64,000 nucleotides of DNA, taken from NCBI RefSeq assembly GCF_029624125.1, contig NZ_JARSBN010000008.1:1-64000 (forward strand), in the 5' to 3' direction. Source of the stretch: Winogradskyella marincola (GTDB lineage Bacteria > Bacteroidota > Bacteroidia > Flavobacteriales > Flavobacteriaceae). Made by a program: the position numbers and the translations under genes. The notes under the pieces were generated by a model. That model did no database searches. It saw only the letters and a list, made by a program, of their open reading frames with translations, and was not told the origin of the DNA. This document shows positions 1 through 9,566 of the stretch, one piece after another (the stretch's first letter is position 1; the number at the start of each line of letters is the position of its first letter).

Positions 1-2403
1 GCTCATAAATTTGTTGAAATTACCAATAGAAATATTTTCCTTACTGGTAAAGCTGGTACCGGAAAAACTACTTTTTTACATAAGTTAAAAGAGAATTCTA
101 GCAAGAGAATAATAGTCGTTGCGCCAACAGGTGTTGCTGCTATAAATGCCAAAGGTGTCACTATTCACTCTTTTTTCCAATTACCTTTTGGGCCTATTAT
201 CCCTGAATTAAATGCTTCTAGTGATTTTAATAGGAAATTCAGTAGAACTAAAATAGATATTATTAAGTCTCTAGATTTATTAGTTATCGATGAGATTAGT
301 ATGGTTCGAGCTGACTTATTAGATGGAATAGATAAAACGCTTCGTAAGTATAGAGATAGAGATAAAGTCTTTGGTGGCGTACAAGTGTTAATGATTGGAG
401 ATCTTCAACAGTTATCACCTGTTGTAAATGACAACGATTGGGAATTATTAAAGAACTATTATAAAAACGTATTCTTTTTTAGTAGTAATAGTTATAAGAA
501 AAGCAATCCAATAGTTGTTGAACTCAAGCATATTTATAGACAGGACAATCCTGTGTTTATAAATATTTTAAATGAGATACGAAACAATATATTAAGTGCT
601 GAGTCAGCAGAATATTTAAACAAACGCTATTTGCCAAATTTTAACCCTAAAGAGGATGAAGGCTATATTTCGTTAACCACACACAATTCGAAAGCAATAA
701 GCATTAATAACAGAGCTTTAGAGAATATAAAAGGCGAGATGAGAGTGTACAATGCTAAAGTCGATGGTAAATATACAGAGCATTCTTTTCCTAATAAAGA
801 AGAATTAAAATTAAAAGTTGGAGCGCAAGTGATGTTTATTAAGAATGACTCTTCTCCAGAAAAACGATATTATAATGGTAAAATAGGTAAAGTTATCTTG
901 TTAGATAAAGATGAAGTCGTGGTTAAATGCCCAGAAGATGAATATAATATTATAACAACCTTTGAAACATGGGAAAATATAAAGTACAATATTGATGAAA
1001 ATACAAATTCTATAAAGGAAGAAAAGATTGGTAGTTATTCTCAAATACCATTGCGTTTAGCTTGGTCTATAACTATTCATAAAAGTCAAGGTTTAACGTT
1101 TGAAAAAGCCATTATTGATGCTGAAGATGCTTTTGCACATGGACAAACATATGTAGCTTTAAGTAGATGCAAATCTTTAGAAGGCTTAGTTCTTAAGAGT
1201 AAAATATTACCAAGTCAAATTATAACCGATACAAATGTTTTATCCTTTAGCGAACAGGCAGAAGCTAATCCGCCTAATGAAAAAGTGCTTTTTGAATCTC
1301 AGCGATTGTATCAACTTGAGTTAATCTCCGAAATTTTTGACTTCTATGAATTTCTATTTCCTATAAATAGAATCTTAGATGTTTATTATAAAAATAGAAC
1401 AAGTATTGAAGGTGATATTGAAAAGAAGTTTATAAGCGTCAAAGAGACCATAACAAATCTTCTAAAAATAAGTAACAGTTTTAATGTGCAATTAGAATCG
1501 TTAACTCAAAAAAATGAACTTCCTGAACAAATAACTCAGATACAAGAACGATTTACGAAAGGACTATTGTATTTTTTAGAAGCAACAAAATCTAATATTC
1601 AAAATCCTTTTAAATCTTTAGTTTTTTCTACCGACAATAAAGCCATTGAAAAAGATATTACAAAACAACTGGATGCTCTGGAAGAACTCATTGTAAAAAA
1701 GCTTCTATATTTTGAAGGATTAAAAGACGGCTTTAATACAACCTCTTTTTTAAAGCTTAGATCTGAGGCGGTTTTCTTAGCAAAGAAACACCCCAAAAAA
1801 CAACGTAAAGCAATTATTGAAGGTACTAAAAATGTAAAGTTATTTGAATTATTAAAGGCTTTACGTCACCATATCGCTATGCGCGAAGATGTTGCCCATT
1901 TTCAGGTTTTTACTCAAAAATCGTTATATGCTATGTGCGAGTTGTTACCCACAACATCAGCTGAACTTAAAGCTGTACATGGAATGGGTAAAACAAGAGT
2001 TGAAAAATATGGTGCTGAAATCTTAGAAATAATTTCAGAATACATTAATGACAATGATATAGAAATCACAAATACATTACCAATAACGCAACAAAAGCCA
2101 AAGCGTCAAAAAGGAGATTCTCAAAAAGAATCTTTAGAGCTTTTTAAGCAAGGAAAAACAATTGAAGAAATTGCAAATATTCGAGAACTAAATGAAAATA
2201 CCATATTCGGACATCTCGCAAGCTTCATTCCTTCAGGTAAAATTAAAATGACCGAGTTAATCTCAGAAGATCATTACTCAGAATTAAAGTTAGCAATTCC
2301 TAAACAAAATTTTGAGAACCTATCAGATTTAAAACACCAATTAGATGATAAATTTTCTTATGCAGAGATAAGATTAGTGTTAGATGAACTATCTAGTAAT
2401 TAA
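1..2403 (+). CDS. PIF1-like superfamily 1 DNA helicase with HRDC and helix-turn-helix tail (5' end outside window)
   Basis: The frame is open from base 1, so the start lies upstream and the first visible ATG (301) is internal: codons 14-24 already read as a Walker A loop (GKAGTGKT) and codons 92-103 as Walker B (LLVIDEISMV). Later motifs typical of PIF1/RecD-like helicases are HKSQGLTFEKA (motif V) and YVALSRC (motif VI). After the motor core comes a long helical linker, then an HRDC-like domain at about visible residues 611-683 (LLKALRHH, ELKAVHGMGKTRVEKYG) and an HTH at about 705-747 (LFKQGKTIEEIA). The HRDC-HTH tail is better known from RecQ. The protein probably unwinds or remodels DNA in repair or replication; its substrate cannot be told from sequence. 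It ends on a bidirectional terminator. Confidence 0.88.
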   Translation, partial: AHKFVEITNRNIFLTGKAGTGKTTFLHKLKENSSKRIIVVAPTGVAAINAKGVTIHSFFQLPFGPIIPELNASSDFNRKFSRTKIDIIKSLDLLVIDEISMVRADLLDGIDKTLRKYRDRDKVFGGVQVLMIGDLQQLSPVVNDNDWELLKNYYKNVFFFSSNSYKKSNPIVVELKHIYRQDNPVFINILNEIRNNILSAESAEYLNKRYLPNFNPKEDEGYISLTTHNSKAISINNRALENIKGEMRVYNAKVDGKYTEHSFPNKEELKLKVGAQVMFIKNDSSPEKRYYNGKIGKVILLDKDEVVVKCPEDEYNIITTFETWENIKYNIDENTNSIKEEKIGSYSQIPLRLAWSITIHKSQGLTFEKAIIDAEDAFAHGQTYVALSRCKSLEGLVLKSKILPSQIITDTNVLSFSEQAEANPPNEKVLFESQRLYQLELISEIFDFYEFLFPINRILDVYYKNRTSIEGDIEKKFISVKETITNLLKISNSFNVQLESLTQKNELPEQITQIQERFTKGLLYFLEATKSNIQNPFKSLVFSTDNKAIEKDITKQLDALEELIVKKLLYFEGLKDGFNTTSFLKLRSEAVFLAKKHPKKQRKAIIEGTKNVKLFELLKALRHHIAMREDVAHFQVFTQKSLYAMCELLPTTSAELKAVHGMGKTRVEKYGAEILEIISEYINDNDIEITNTLPITQQKPKRQKGDSQKESLELFKQGKTIEEIANIRELNENTIFGHLASFIPSGKIKMTELISEDHYSELKLAIPKQNFENLSDLKHQLDDKFSYAEIRLVLDELSSN

Positions 2404-2436
2404 AAAAGGCTTCAAAATAAATTGAAGCCTTTTTTT
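2403..2436. terminator. Bidirectional rho-independent terminator
   Basis: Inverted repeat AAAAGGCTTCAA / TTGAAGCCTTTT with a short AT loop and T-runs on both strands, lying between the convergent helicase and acyl-CoA dehydrogenase genes. Confidence 0.85.
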
Positions 2437-2455
2437 AATGATTGTTATAGATTTA

Positions 2456-3598
2456 TTAATCTCTAAGAACACCTCTAGAAATTACAATTTTCTGAATTTC
2501 TGAAGTCCCTTCGTAGATCTGTGTAATTTTAGCATCACGCATTAATCGTTCTACATGGTATTCTTTTACAAAACCATTTCCACCATGTATTTGTACTGCT
2601 TCTACACTTTGCTCCATTGCAACTTTACTAGCATATAGCTTAGCCATGGCACTAGACATATCGTAATTATTACCTTGGTCTTTATCCCAAGCAGCTTTCA
2701 TTACAAGCATACGAGCTGCTTCAACTTCAGTAGCCATATCTGCTAATTTAAAAGCAATAGCTTGGTGGTTAGAAATTTCTGTACCAAAAGCTTTACGCTC
2801 TTTACTATATTTTAAAGCAAGTTCATAAGCACCAGAAGCAATACCTAATGCTTGAGCAGCAATACCAATACGTCCACCAGATAGAGTCTTCATGGCAAAC
2901 TTAAATCCAAAGCCATCTTCTCCAATTCTGTTTTCTTTTGGCACTTTTACATCATTAAATTGTAATGTATGTGTGTCACTTCCTCTAATTCCTAGTTTGT
3001 CTTCTTTTGGTCCAATATCAAAACCAGGAGTTCCTTTTTCAACAATAAAAGCATTGATACCTCTATGTCCTTTTTCTTTGTCAGTTTGGGCGATTACAAG
3101 ATAAACTTCAGCTCTTCCTCCATTAGTAATCCAGTTTTTAGTACCATTAATAACATAATGGTCTCCCATATCTATAGCAGTTGTAGTTTGAGAAGTAGCA
3201 TCACTACCTGCTTCAGGCTCACTTAAACAAAAAGCACCAATACATTCACCAGCCGCAAGTTTTGTTAAGTATTTTTGTTTTTGTTCTTCAGATCCATAAG
3301 CTTCAAGACCGTAACAAACTAAAGAATTATTAACCGAAACCATTACAGAGGCAGAGGCATCTATCTTAGATAGCTCTTCCATAATTAAGACATATGAAAT
3401 AGCATCCATTCCACTACCACCATACTTAGGGTCTACCATAATTCCCATAAATCCTAATTCGCCCATTTTTCGAACCAATTCGTCCGGAAAAGTTTGTGCG
3501 TTGTCTCGTTCTATAACACCAGGAAGTAATTCTGTTTGAGCAAAATCTCTCGCCGCATCACGAATCATTAAATGTTCTTCAGTTAAGCTAAAATCCAT
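2456..3598 (-). CDS. Acyl-CoA dehydrogenase (short/medium-chain, butyryl-CoA dehydrogenase type)
   Basis: 380 residues, full length for the family. FAD-dependent alpha,beta-dehydrogenation of acyl-CoA in fatty-acid or branched-chain amino-acid degradation. Visible signatures: LSEPEAGSDA (flavin/substrate loop, about 125), the mid-domain segment NGTKNWITNGG, the C-terminal motif QIHGGNGF, and IYEGTSEIQ with the probable catalytic Glu363. No signal peptide; cytoplasmic. It is monocistronic, with its own promoter (3636-3666) and a terminator shared with the convergent helicase. The exact chain-length preference cannot be deduced. Confidence 0.95.
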   Translation of the reverse strand: MDFSLTEEHLMIRDAARDFAQTELLPGVIERDNAQTFPDELVRKMGELGFMGIMVDPKYGGSGMDAISYVLIMEELSKIDASASVMVSVNNSLVCYGLEAYGSEEQKQKYLTKLAAGECIGAFCLSEPEAGSDATSQTTTAIDMGDHYVINGTKNWITNGGRAEVYLVIAQTDKEKGHRGINAFIVEKGTPGFDIGPKEDKLGIRGSDTHTLQFNDVKVPKENRIGEDGFGFKFAMKTLSGGRIGIAAQALGIASGAYELALKYSKERKAFGTEISNHQAIAFKLADMATEVEAARMLVMKAAWDKDQGNNYDMSSAMAKLYASKVAMEQSVEAVQIHGGNGFVKEYHVERLMRDAKITQIYEGTSEIQKIVISRGVLRD

Positions 3599-3635
3599 AA
3601 AGTAAAATAATTATTGATTTGTTAAAAAATTCACG

Positions 3636-3666
3636 CAAAGATAACTCTTTCTTGCTGTTTTTTCAA
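3636..3666 (-). promoter_or_regulatory. Promoter of the acyl-CoA dehydrogenase gene (TTG-N20-TATCTTTG)
   Basis: On the minus strand a perfect Bacteroidota -7 element TATCTTTG (3643-3636) is preceded by TTG (3666-3664) at 20 nt, near the known 19-nt spacing. It leaves a leader of about 35 nt before the ATG at 3598. Confidence 0.65.
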
Positions 3667-3689
3667 TAAGTAATATTATTTTTACTAAT

Positions 3690-4757
3690 ATGATAAAAGC
3701 TGAATATAAAGTTGTAGCCGTAATGTCTGGAACATCTCTGGATGGTATAGATGTTATCTACGCAATTTTTAGATATGATAACGATTGGAGCTTTAAAATA
3801 AGCCATGCTGAAACTCTAAAATATTCATCTCAATGGAAAGCTTTACTAAGCAATCTAGTAAACAAATCTCTTGAAGAATTAAAAGAATTAGATATCGCTT
3901 ATTCTGAGTATTTGGCTAACGCAATACAGAGCTTTATAACCAAGCATAACCTTAGTGAGATAGATTTTGTGGCATCTCACGGACATACAGCACTTCATCA
4001 ACCAGAAAACAAGCTTACTTACCAAATAGGAAATAGAACAGTTTTAGCAGATAAATTACAACAAAAAGTTATTTGCGATTTTCGATTACAAGATGTTGAG
4101 TATGGTGGACAAGGTGCGCCATTAGTACCAATAGGCGATAGGTTACTTTTTTATAACTATGATTATTGTTTAAACCTTGGTGGTTTTGCAAATGTTTCGT
4201 TTGAAGAAAATGAAAAGCGAATAGCTTTTGATATTTGTCCGGTTAATATTGTGATTAATCATTATGTTTCAAAAATTGGTTTAGAATATGATGATCGCGG
4301 AAAAATAGCATCAAGAGGAAATGTACACGAAGGGTTGTTGAAACAATTAAATCAGCTCGAATTTTATCAGCAATCTGCACCAAAATCATTAGGATTAGAA
4401 TGGGTGAAACTACATGTCTTTCCCAATATTGATAAATTAGAACTTAAGACCGAAGATATACTAATAACTTTTACAGAACATATTGCTTTACAGATAGCTT
4501 CGGTTCTAAAAGGTAAAGGAACAAGCACACTCGTAACAGGAGGAGGAGCATACAATGATTTTTTAATTGAGCAGCTTAGATTAAAAACAAAGTCAGAAAT
4601 CATAATTCCTAATAACAAGATAATAGAATTTAAAGAGGCTTTAGTATTTGGTTTGTTGGGTGTTCTTAGAGATAGAAATGAAGTTAATTGCCTTAAAAGC
4701 GTTACAGGAGCAAAGCAAGATCATTCTTCAGGAAAAATTTTAAATCCTAATTCTTAA
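3690..4757 (+). CDS. anmK: Anhydro-N-acetylmuramic acid kinase
   Basis: 355 residues. Cleaves the 1,6-anhydro ring of anhydroMurNAc and phosphorylates it to MurNAc-6-P in murein recycling, in the cytoplasm. Family signatures: VMSGTSLDGID at residues 10-20 (phosphate loop), ASHGHTALHQP, CDFRLQDVEYGGQGAPLVPIGD (catalytic Asp in the GQGAPL region), NLGGFANVS and TGGGAYNDFL (sugar/ATP site). The gene is divergent from the acyl-CoA dehydrogenase across 91 bp. No other recycling gene is adjacent. Confidence 0.95.
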   Translation: MIKAEYKVVAVMSGTSLDGIDVIYAIFRYDNDWSFKISHAETLKYSSQWKALLSNLVNKSLEELKELDIAYSEYLANAIQSFITKHNLSEIDFVASHGHTALHQPENKLTYQIGNRTVLADKLQQKVICDFRLQDVEYGGQGAPLVPIGDRLLFYNYDYCLNLGGFANVSFEENEKRIAFDICPVNIVINHYVSKIGLEYDDRGKIASRGNVHEGLLKQLNQLEFYQQSAPKSLGLEWVKLHVFPNIDKLELKTEDILITFTEHIALQIASVLKGKGTSTLVTGGGAYNDFLIEQLRLKTKSEIIIPNNKIIEFKEALVFGLLGVLRDRNEVNCLKSVTGAKQDHSSGKILNPNS

Positions 4758-4796
4758 AATTAATATTTAATTCACTTTTAAGGGCTTTTAGTTTTT

Positions 4797-4804
4797 TATA
4801 TTTG
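4797..4804 (+). promoter_or_regulatory. -7 promoter element TATATTTG upstream of the amino-acid dehydrogenase
   Basis: Perfect match to TAnnTTTG, 24 nt before the TTG start at 4828. It supports a transcript start just before that unusual start codon. The -33 region is weak (TTTTA). Confidence 0.55.
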
Positions 4805-4827
4805 TTACAAATAAAAACTTACTAAAA

Positions 4828-6057
4828 TTGATAAAAGAGCTACTTCAAAAGTACGAAGATAAATCCCCAGAAATAGTGTTCCATTGGAACGATCCAGAAA
4901 CCGAAGCAGAAGGCTGGACAGTTATAAATTCTTTAAGAGGAGGTGCTGCAGGAGGCGGAACCAGAATGCGTAAAGGCTTAGATATGAACGAGGTTCTGTC
5001 TTTAGCTAAAACTATGGAAGTTAAATTTACAGTATCTGGTCCTGCAATTGGTGGTGCAAAATCTGGAATAAACTTTGATCCGCAAGATCCTAGAAAAAAA
5101 GGTGTTTTAGAACGTTGGTATGCAGCGGTTTCGCCTTTGTTAAAAAGTTACTACGGAACAGGTGGAGATCTTAATGTAGATGAAATTCACGAAGTTATTC
5201 CTATTACAGAAGAAAGTGGTGTTTGGCATCCGCAAGAAGGTGTTTTCGAAGGGCATTTTAAACCAACGCAAGCAGATAAAATTAACAGAATTGGCCAGTT
5301 AAGACATGGTGTAATAAAGGTTATCGAAAATTCTGAATATTCTCCAGATGTGTCTAGAAAATATACAGTTGCAGATATGATAACTGGTTATGGAGTGGCA
5401 ATAGCAGCCAAACATTTTTATGACATAGACGGAAATTCTATAAAAGGAAAACGTGTTGTTGTACAAGGGTTTGGTAATGTTGGTGCAGCTGCGGCATTTT
5501 ATTTTGCTCAAATGGGCGCTAAAGTTGTTGGTATAATTGATAGAGTTGGTGGATTAATTAGTGAAGAAGGTTTTTCTTTTGAAGAAATCACTAATTTATA
5601 TCTTAACAAAAACGGTAATACACTTGTAGCTGATAACCTTATTCCATTTGATGAAATCAATCAAAAAATATGGTCTTTAGAGACTGAAATATTTGCACCA
5701 TGTGCTGCATCTAGATTGGTAACTAAAGAGCAGATTGACCAGATGATTGGTACAGGTTTAGAAGTTATAACCTGTGGCGCTAACGTACCTTTTGCAGACA
5801 AAGAAATTTTCTTTGGTCCAATAATGGAGCATACAGATCAAAAAGTTAGCTTAATTCCAGATTTTATTTCTAACTGTGGAATGGCAAGAGTATTCGCTTA
5901 TTTTATGGAGCGCAAAGTATTAATGACAGACGAAGCAATTTTTAATGATACTTCAGACGTTATTAAAAAAGCACTTAAAGAGGTAAAAGAAAGCAATAAA
6001 ACAAATGTTGGTATAAGTGAAACCGCATTTGAAATTGCACTAAGACAATTAATATAA
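4828..6057 (+). CDS. Glu/Leu/Phe/Val dehydrogenase family protein
   Basis: 409 residues. NAD(P)-dependent oxidative deamination of an amino acid; the natural substrate (Glu, Leu or other) is not fixed by sequence. N-terminal catalytic domain with RGGAAGGGTRMRKG and SGPAIGGAKSGINFDP (substrate Lys at about 66 and 78), then a Rossmann domain with VVVQGFGNVGAAAA (about 211-224). The frame starts with TTG at 4828; there is no ATG nearby upstream, and the family's N-terminus (LLQKYEDKSPEIVF) begins straight after, so TTG is the best start. A 16-nt gap to nhaD suggests co-transcription. Confidence 0.9.
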   Translation: MIKELLQKYEDKSPEIVFHWNDPETEAEGWTVINSLRGGAAGGGTRMRKGLDMNEVLSLAKTMEVKFTVSGPAIGGAKSGINFDPQDPRKKGVLERWYAAVSPLLKSYYGTGGDLNVDEIHEVIPITEESGVWHPQEGVFEGHFKPTQADKINRIGQLRHGVIKVIENSEYSPDVSRKYTVADMITGYGVAIAAKHFYDIDGNSIKGKRVVVQGFGNVGAAAAFYFAQMGAKVVGIIDRVGGLISEEGFSFEEITNLYLNKNGNTLVADNLIPFDEINQKIWSLETEIFAPCAASRLVTKEQIDQMIGTGLEVITCGANVPFADKEIFFGPIMEHTDQKVSLIPDFISNCGMARVFAYFMERKVLMTDEAIFNDTSDVIKKALKEVKESNKTNVGISETAFEIALRQLI

Positions 6058-6073
6058 AAATATCCCTTAATAT

Positions 6074-7465
6074 ATGGAAACCGTAATAATTCTCGTATTT
6101 GTATTTGGTTATTTAGCCATTACGTTAGAGCATAATATCAAAATTGATAAACTAATCCCAGCCTTAGTAATGATGGCTATAAGTTGGGCATTAATATCTC
6201 TTGGAATTGATGATTTTACACAGTGGTTTGATTCTGCCAAACACAGTCTGATGGAAAATTTTGGTCTCTTAAATCATGAAGATAAAATGCATCTCATGGA
6301 AGAGACTTTGCTTCATCATTTAGGCAAAACAGCTGAGATTTTAGTATTCCTTCTAGGTGCTATGACCATAGTTGAAATCATAGATTATTTTGATGGTTTC
6401 TCAACGATTAAGTCAGCAGTAAACTTCAACAGTAGAAAGAAACTACTTTGGATGTTCTCAATTTTAGCTTTTATCTTATCAGCTATTATAGATAACCTAA
6501 CAGCAACAATTGTTTTAATTTCAATCTTACAAAAAATTGTAAAAGACAGAGACGTAAGAATTTGGTTTGCTGGTTTAATTATTATTGCTGCAAATGCAGG
6601 TGGTGCATGGTCACCTATCGGAGATGTTACAACAACAATGCTTTGGATAGGAGATAAGGTATCTACAGGTAAATTGTTCTCGTATTTATTTATACCTTCT
6701 GTATTATGTATGGCTGTGCCAACATTTATTGCGTCTTTACTTCCGGCATTTAAAGGTACAGTAGAATTGCAAGAAGAGGATGATAAACCAAAGAATAAGT
6801 TTAGTTCTACTATGTTATTCTTAGGTTTGGGTGCAATTATATTTGTTCCAATTTTTAAAGTTATAACACATTTACCTCCTTATGTAGGTATGATGTTATC
6901 ACTAGGTGTCGTTGCTATTTTTGCAGAAGTTTACAGTAACTCAAAATTTGCACTCTCTGCAACAGGAGATGGAGAGCATGAAGCGCATGCAAGTCATAGT
7001 CCAGTACATTACTCATTGTCTAAAATTGAATTGCCAAGTATATTATTTTTCTTAGGTATATTAATGGCAGTTGCAGCATTAGAGTCTCTGGGAATTTTAT
7101 TTGGTTTCGCAGATAATTTACAGACTTCTATGCCAATGTTAGGTACAGAATATCATGGTGAAGGTGTATCAGACTTAGTAGTATTATTACTAGGTGTTGG
7201 TTCTGCAGTAATTGATAATGTACCTTTAGTAGCAGCTAGTTTAGGAATGTTTTCTGAGCCGCTTGATAATGAGCTATGGCACTTTATCGCATATTCTGCA
7301 GGTACTGGAGGTAGTATGTTAATTATAGGTTCTGCAGCAGGTGTAGTAGCAATGGGTATGGAAAAGATTGACTTTTTCTGGTATTTAAAGAAAATTTCTT
7401 GGTTAGCACTTATCGGATTTTTAGCAGGTGCTGCTGCCTTTATGGTAACAAGAGCGGTTTTCTAA
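6074..7465 (+). CDS. nhaD: Na+/H+ antiporter, NhaD family
   Basis: 463 residues with about 12 hydrophobic segments, in the inner membrane. Exchanges Na+ (Li+) for H+ in sodium and pH homeostasis, fitting a marine flavobacterium. Conserved NhaD-type stretches are visible: FLLGAMTIVEIIDYF, ILSAIIDNLTATIV, NAGGAWSPIGDVTTTMLW and, near the C-terminus, SAVIDNVPLVAAS with AGTGGSMLIIGSAAG. The two Asp-Asn pairs (IIDNLTA, VIDNVPL) are typical ion-pathway residues. A His-rich cytoplasmic insertion (GEHEAHASHSPVHY) lies mid-protein. Follows the dehydrogenase by 16 nt. Confidence 0.93.
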   Translation: METVIILVFVFGYLAITLEHNIKIDKLIPALVMMAISWALISLGIDDFTQWFDSAKHSLMENFGLLNHEDKMHLMEETLLHHLGKTAEILVFLLGAMTIVEIIDYFDGFSTIKSAVNFNSRKKLLWMFSILAFILSAIIDNLTATIVLISILQKIVKDRDVRIWFAGLIIIAANAGGAWSPIGDVTTTMLWIGDKVSTGKLFSYLFIPSVLCMAVPTFIASLLPAFKGTVELQEEDDKPKNKFSSTMLFLGLGAIIFVPIFKVITHLPPYVGMMLSLGVVAIFAEVYSNSKFALSATGDGEHEAHASHSPVHYSLSKIELPSILFFLGILMAVAALESLGILFGFADNLQTSMPMLGTEYHGEGVSDLVVLLLGVGSAVIDNVPLVAASLGMFSEPLDNELWHFIAYSAGTGGSMLIIGSAAGVVAMGMEKIDFFWYLKKISWLALIGFLAGAAAFMVTRAVF

Positions 7466-7529
7466 TATACTTAAGTTAAAAACTTAGCGTTATATTTAAC
7501 AACAACTTACATAACTTAAAATTTATTAT

Positions 7530-8234
7530 ATGATATTACTAAGTAATATTCAAGATGGTACAGAAGCTTTAGCTGATGGAGCCTCAGGCGAACAAGTAGA
7601 AAAAACGCTTTCTATTATAGAGCTAATTTCAAGTGGTGGACCTTCAGGAATTGTAATTATCCTTGTGTTGTTTATCCTTCTTATTGCAGCAACATATATT
7701 TATTTTGAAAGAATTTTTGCCATCAAAGCAGCTTCAAAAGTAGATTCAAACTTTATGAATCAAATTAAAGACCATGTAAGTAATGGTAAGATAGACTCTG
7801 CTCAGATGTTATGCGCGCAGCAAAATTCGCCAGTATCTCGATTAATAGGTAAGGGTATTTCCAGAATTGGTAAGCCGTTAGAAGATATAAATACAGCTAT
7901 TGAAAACGCAGGTAGATTAGAGATTTATAGCTTAGAAAAGCATGTTAGTATACTAGCAACAATTTCTGGTGTGGCACCTATGATAGGGTTTTTAGGAACT
8001 GTAATAGGAATGATTTTATCAATTTTTGAAATTGCCAACTCAGGCGGTTCAATAGATATTAAATCTTTAGCAGATGGATTATATACCGCAATGACAACTA
8101 CAGTTGGTGGATTAATAGTTGGTATTGTTGCTTATGTAGCGTACAATCACTTGGTAGTAAGAACCAACAAAGTGGTGTACCAAATGGAAGCTAACTCTGT
8201 AGAGTTTTTAGATCACTTAAACGAACCAATCTAA
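7530..8234 (+). CDS. exbB: MotA/TolQ/ExbB proton-channel family protein
   Basis: 234 residues. Proton-conducting subunit that, with the ExbD-like protein downstream, energises a TonB-type periplasm-spanning protein. Membrane helix 1 at about 39-60 (IVIILVLFILLIAATYIYF), then a cytoplasmic loop, and two C-terminal helices containing APMIGFLGTVIGMILSIF and TAMTTTVGGLIVGIVAYVAY, the family's signature. The stop is 2 nt from exbD, so the pair is surely one operon. This could be a TonB or a TolQ-type system; the downstream TonB-like protein favours the former. Confidence 0.93.
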   Translation: MILLSNIQDGTEALADGASGEQVEKTLSIIELISSGGPSGIVIILVLFILLIAATYIYFERIFAIKAASKVDSNFMNQIKDHVSNGKIDSAQMLCAQQNSPVSRLIGKGISRIGKPLEDINTAIENAGRLEIYSLEKHVSILATISGVAPMIGFLGTVIGMILSIFEIANSGGSIDIKSLADGLYTAMTTTVGGLIVGIVAYVAYNHLVVRTNKVVYQMEANSVEFLDHLNEPI

Positions 8235-8236
8235 TT

Positions 8237-8629
8237 ATGAATATTAGAGGAAGAAATAAAGTAACACCAGAATTCAATATGTCGTCTATGACAGATATTG
8301 TGTTCTTGTTGTTAATCTTTTTCATGATAGCATCTACATTGGTTTCTGCAGAAGCAATAGATTTATTGTTACCGAGTTCAACAAGCAAAACAACTCAAAC
8401 TAAAAACTTATCGGTAAGTGTGAACAAAGATCTTCAGTATTTTGTAGATATGAAGCAAGTACCCAAAAGTCAGTTAGAGACAGAAGTGTTATCTAAATTA
8501 GGAAATTCAGATTCCAGAACTATAACAATACGTTCAGACGAAAGTGTTGATCTAAAGCATGTTGTTTACATTATGGACATTGCTAATAGAAATAAGATAA
8601 AATCTACTTTGGCAGTTAAATCTAATTAG
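8237..8629 (+). CDS. exbD: ExbD/TolR family biopolymer transport protein
   Basis: 130 residues. N-terminal cytoplasmic stub, then one membrane helix at about 20-40 (MTDIVFLLLIFFMIASTLV) holding the essential Asp of the family (Asp20 in SSMTDIVFLLL), then a periplasmic domain ending in HVVYIMDIANRNKIKSTLAV. Works with ExbB as the proton-driven stator complex. Starts 2 nt after exbB. Confidence 0.93.
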   Translation: MNIRGRNKVTPEFNMSSMTDIVFLLLIFFMIASTLVSAEAIDLLLPSSTSKTTQTKNLSVSVNKDLQYFVDMKQVPKSQLETEVLSKLGNSDSRTITIRSDESVDLKHVVYIMDIANRNKIKSTLAVKSN

Positions 8630-8677
8630 CGGCATCATTTTTGAAAGCCATAATAGAATTGAAAGTACCAGAATAAA

Positions 8678-9559
8678 GTGAAATATTTAGAGACCATACA
8701 CCAACGTAATTCGGCTAAAATAACAGCTCTTATAGTGCTGCTTATATTTTTGTTGATGTTTTTTGCAGGTCCTCCGTATTTAGATCCACCAGAAGAATAT
8801 GGTGTTGCTGTTAATTTTGGAACTACAGATGTTGGTAGTGGTAGCAAGCCACTCAGTCAACCAAGAGAAGCTGTTACAGAAGAAGTTGTTGAAGAATCTC
8901 AGCCACAAGAAGCTGAAGTAACACCTACTGAGCCAGCAGAATCTACTCCACAAACAGAAGATGTTTTAACACAAGAAGAAGCTGAAGCGATTGCTATAAA
9001 AAAGCAAAAGGAAGCAGAGGCTAAAGCTAAAGCAGAAGCCGAAGCAAAAGCAAAAGCTGAGGCAGAACGAATCGCAAAAGAAAAACGTGAAGCTGAGGAA
9101 AAAAAGCGTAGAGAAGAAGAGGCTAAAAAGAAAAGTTTAGATAACCTTATTGGTGGTGTAAAAAACTCAAAAGGTAATGACGATGGAGGTGAAGGAGATG
9201 ATAACGTAGGAGGAAATAAAGGTCAATTAGATGGTGACCCTTATGCACCTAGTTATTTTGGTGGTTCAGGTCCAGGAAAAGGAGGAGTTGGTTATGGACT
9301 TGGTGGTCGAGGAAAACCTTCTCGTCAAATTTACAAGCAAGATTGTAACGAATATGGTTTAGTTGTCGTAAGAATTGAAGTTAACAGACAAGGAAAAGTT
9401 GTTAAAGCTACTCCAGGTGAACGAGGGACAACAAACACAGCACCTTGCCTATTAGAGCCAGCAAAAAAAATTGCATTATCTCACAAATGGCCAGCAGACT
9501 CTAATGCTCCTGAGACACAAATAGGATTTGTAAGTATTAACTTTGATATCGGTCAATAA
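8678..9559 (+). CDS. TonB-like energy transducer
   Basis: 293 residues from a GTG start; no in-frame ATG precedes the single membrane anchor at about 15-31 (ITALIVLLIFLLMFFAG). A long Glu/Lys/Ala linker follows (about 60-155, EAEAKAKAEAEAKAK type), then a glycine-rich stretch and a compact C-terminal domain with VVRIEVNRQGKVVKATPG and FVSINFDIG, typical of the TonB C-terminus. It would carry motion from ExbBD across the periplasm to outer-membrane receptors. A low-complexity linker is normal for TonB/TolA. TolA is the alternative, but no tolB or pal is nearby. Confidence 0.85.
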   Translation: MKYLETIHQRNSAKITALIVLLIFLLMFFAGPPYLDPPEEYGVAVNFGTTDVGSGSKPLSQPREAVTEEVVEESQPQEAEVTPTEPAESTPQTEDVLTQEEAEAIAIKKQKEAEAKAKAEAEAKAKAEAERIAKEKREAEEKKRREEEAKKKSLDNLIGGVKNSKGNDDGGEGDDNVGGNKGQLDGDPYAPSYFGGSGPGKGGVGYGLGGRGKPSRQIYKQDCNEYGLVVVRIEVNRQGKVVKATPGERGTTNTAPCLLEPAKKIALSHKWPADSNAPETQIGFVSINFDIGQ

Positions 9560-9566
9560 TTAATCA

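Noticed and set aside
8990..9130. Lys/Glu/Ala-rich repeats as a possible tandem-repeat or mobile element
   Set aside because: This is the normal low-complexity linker of a TonB/TolA-like protein.
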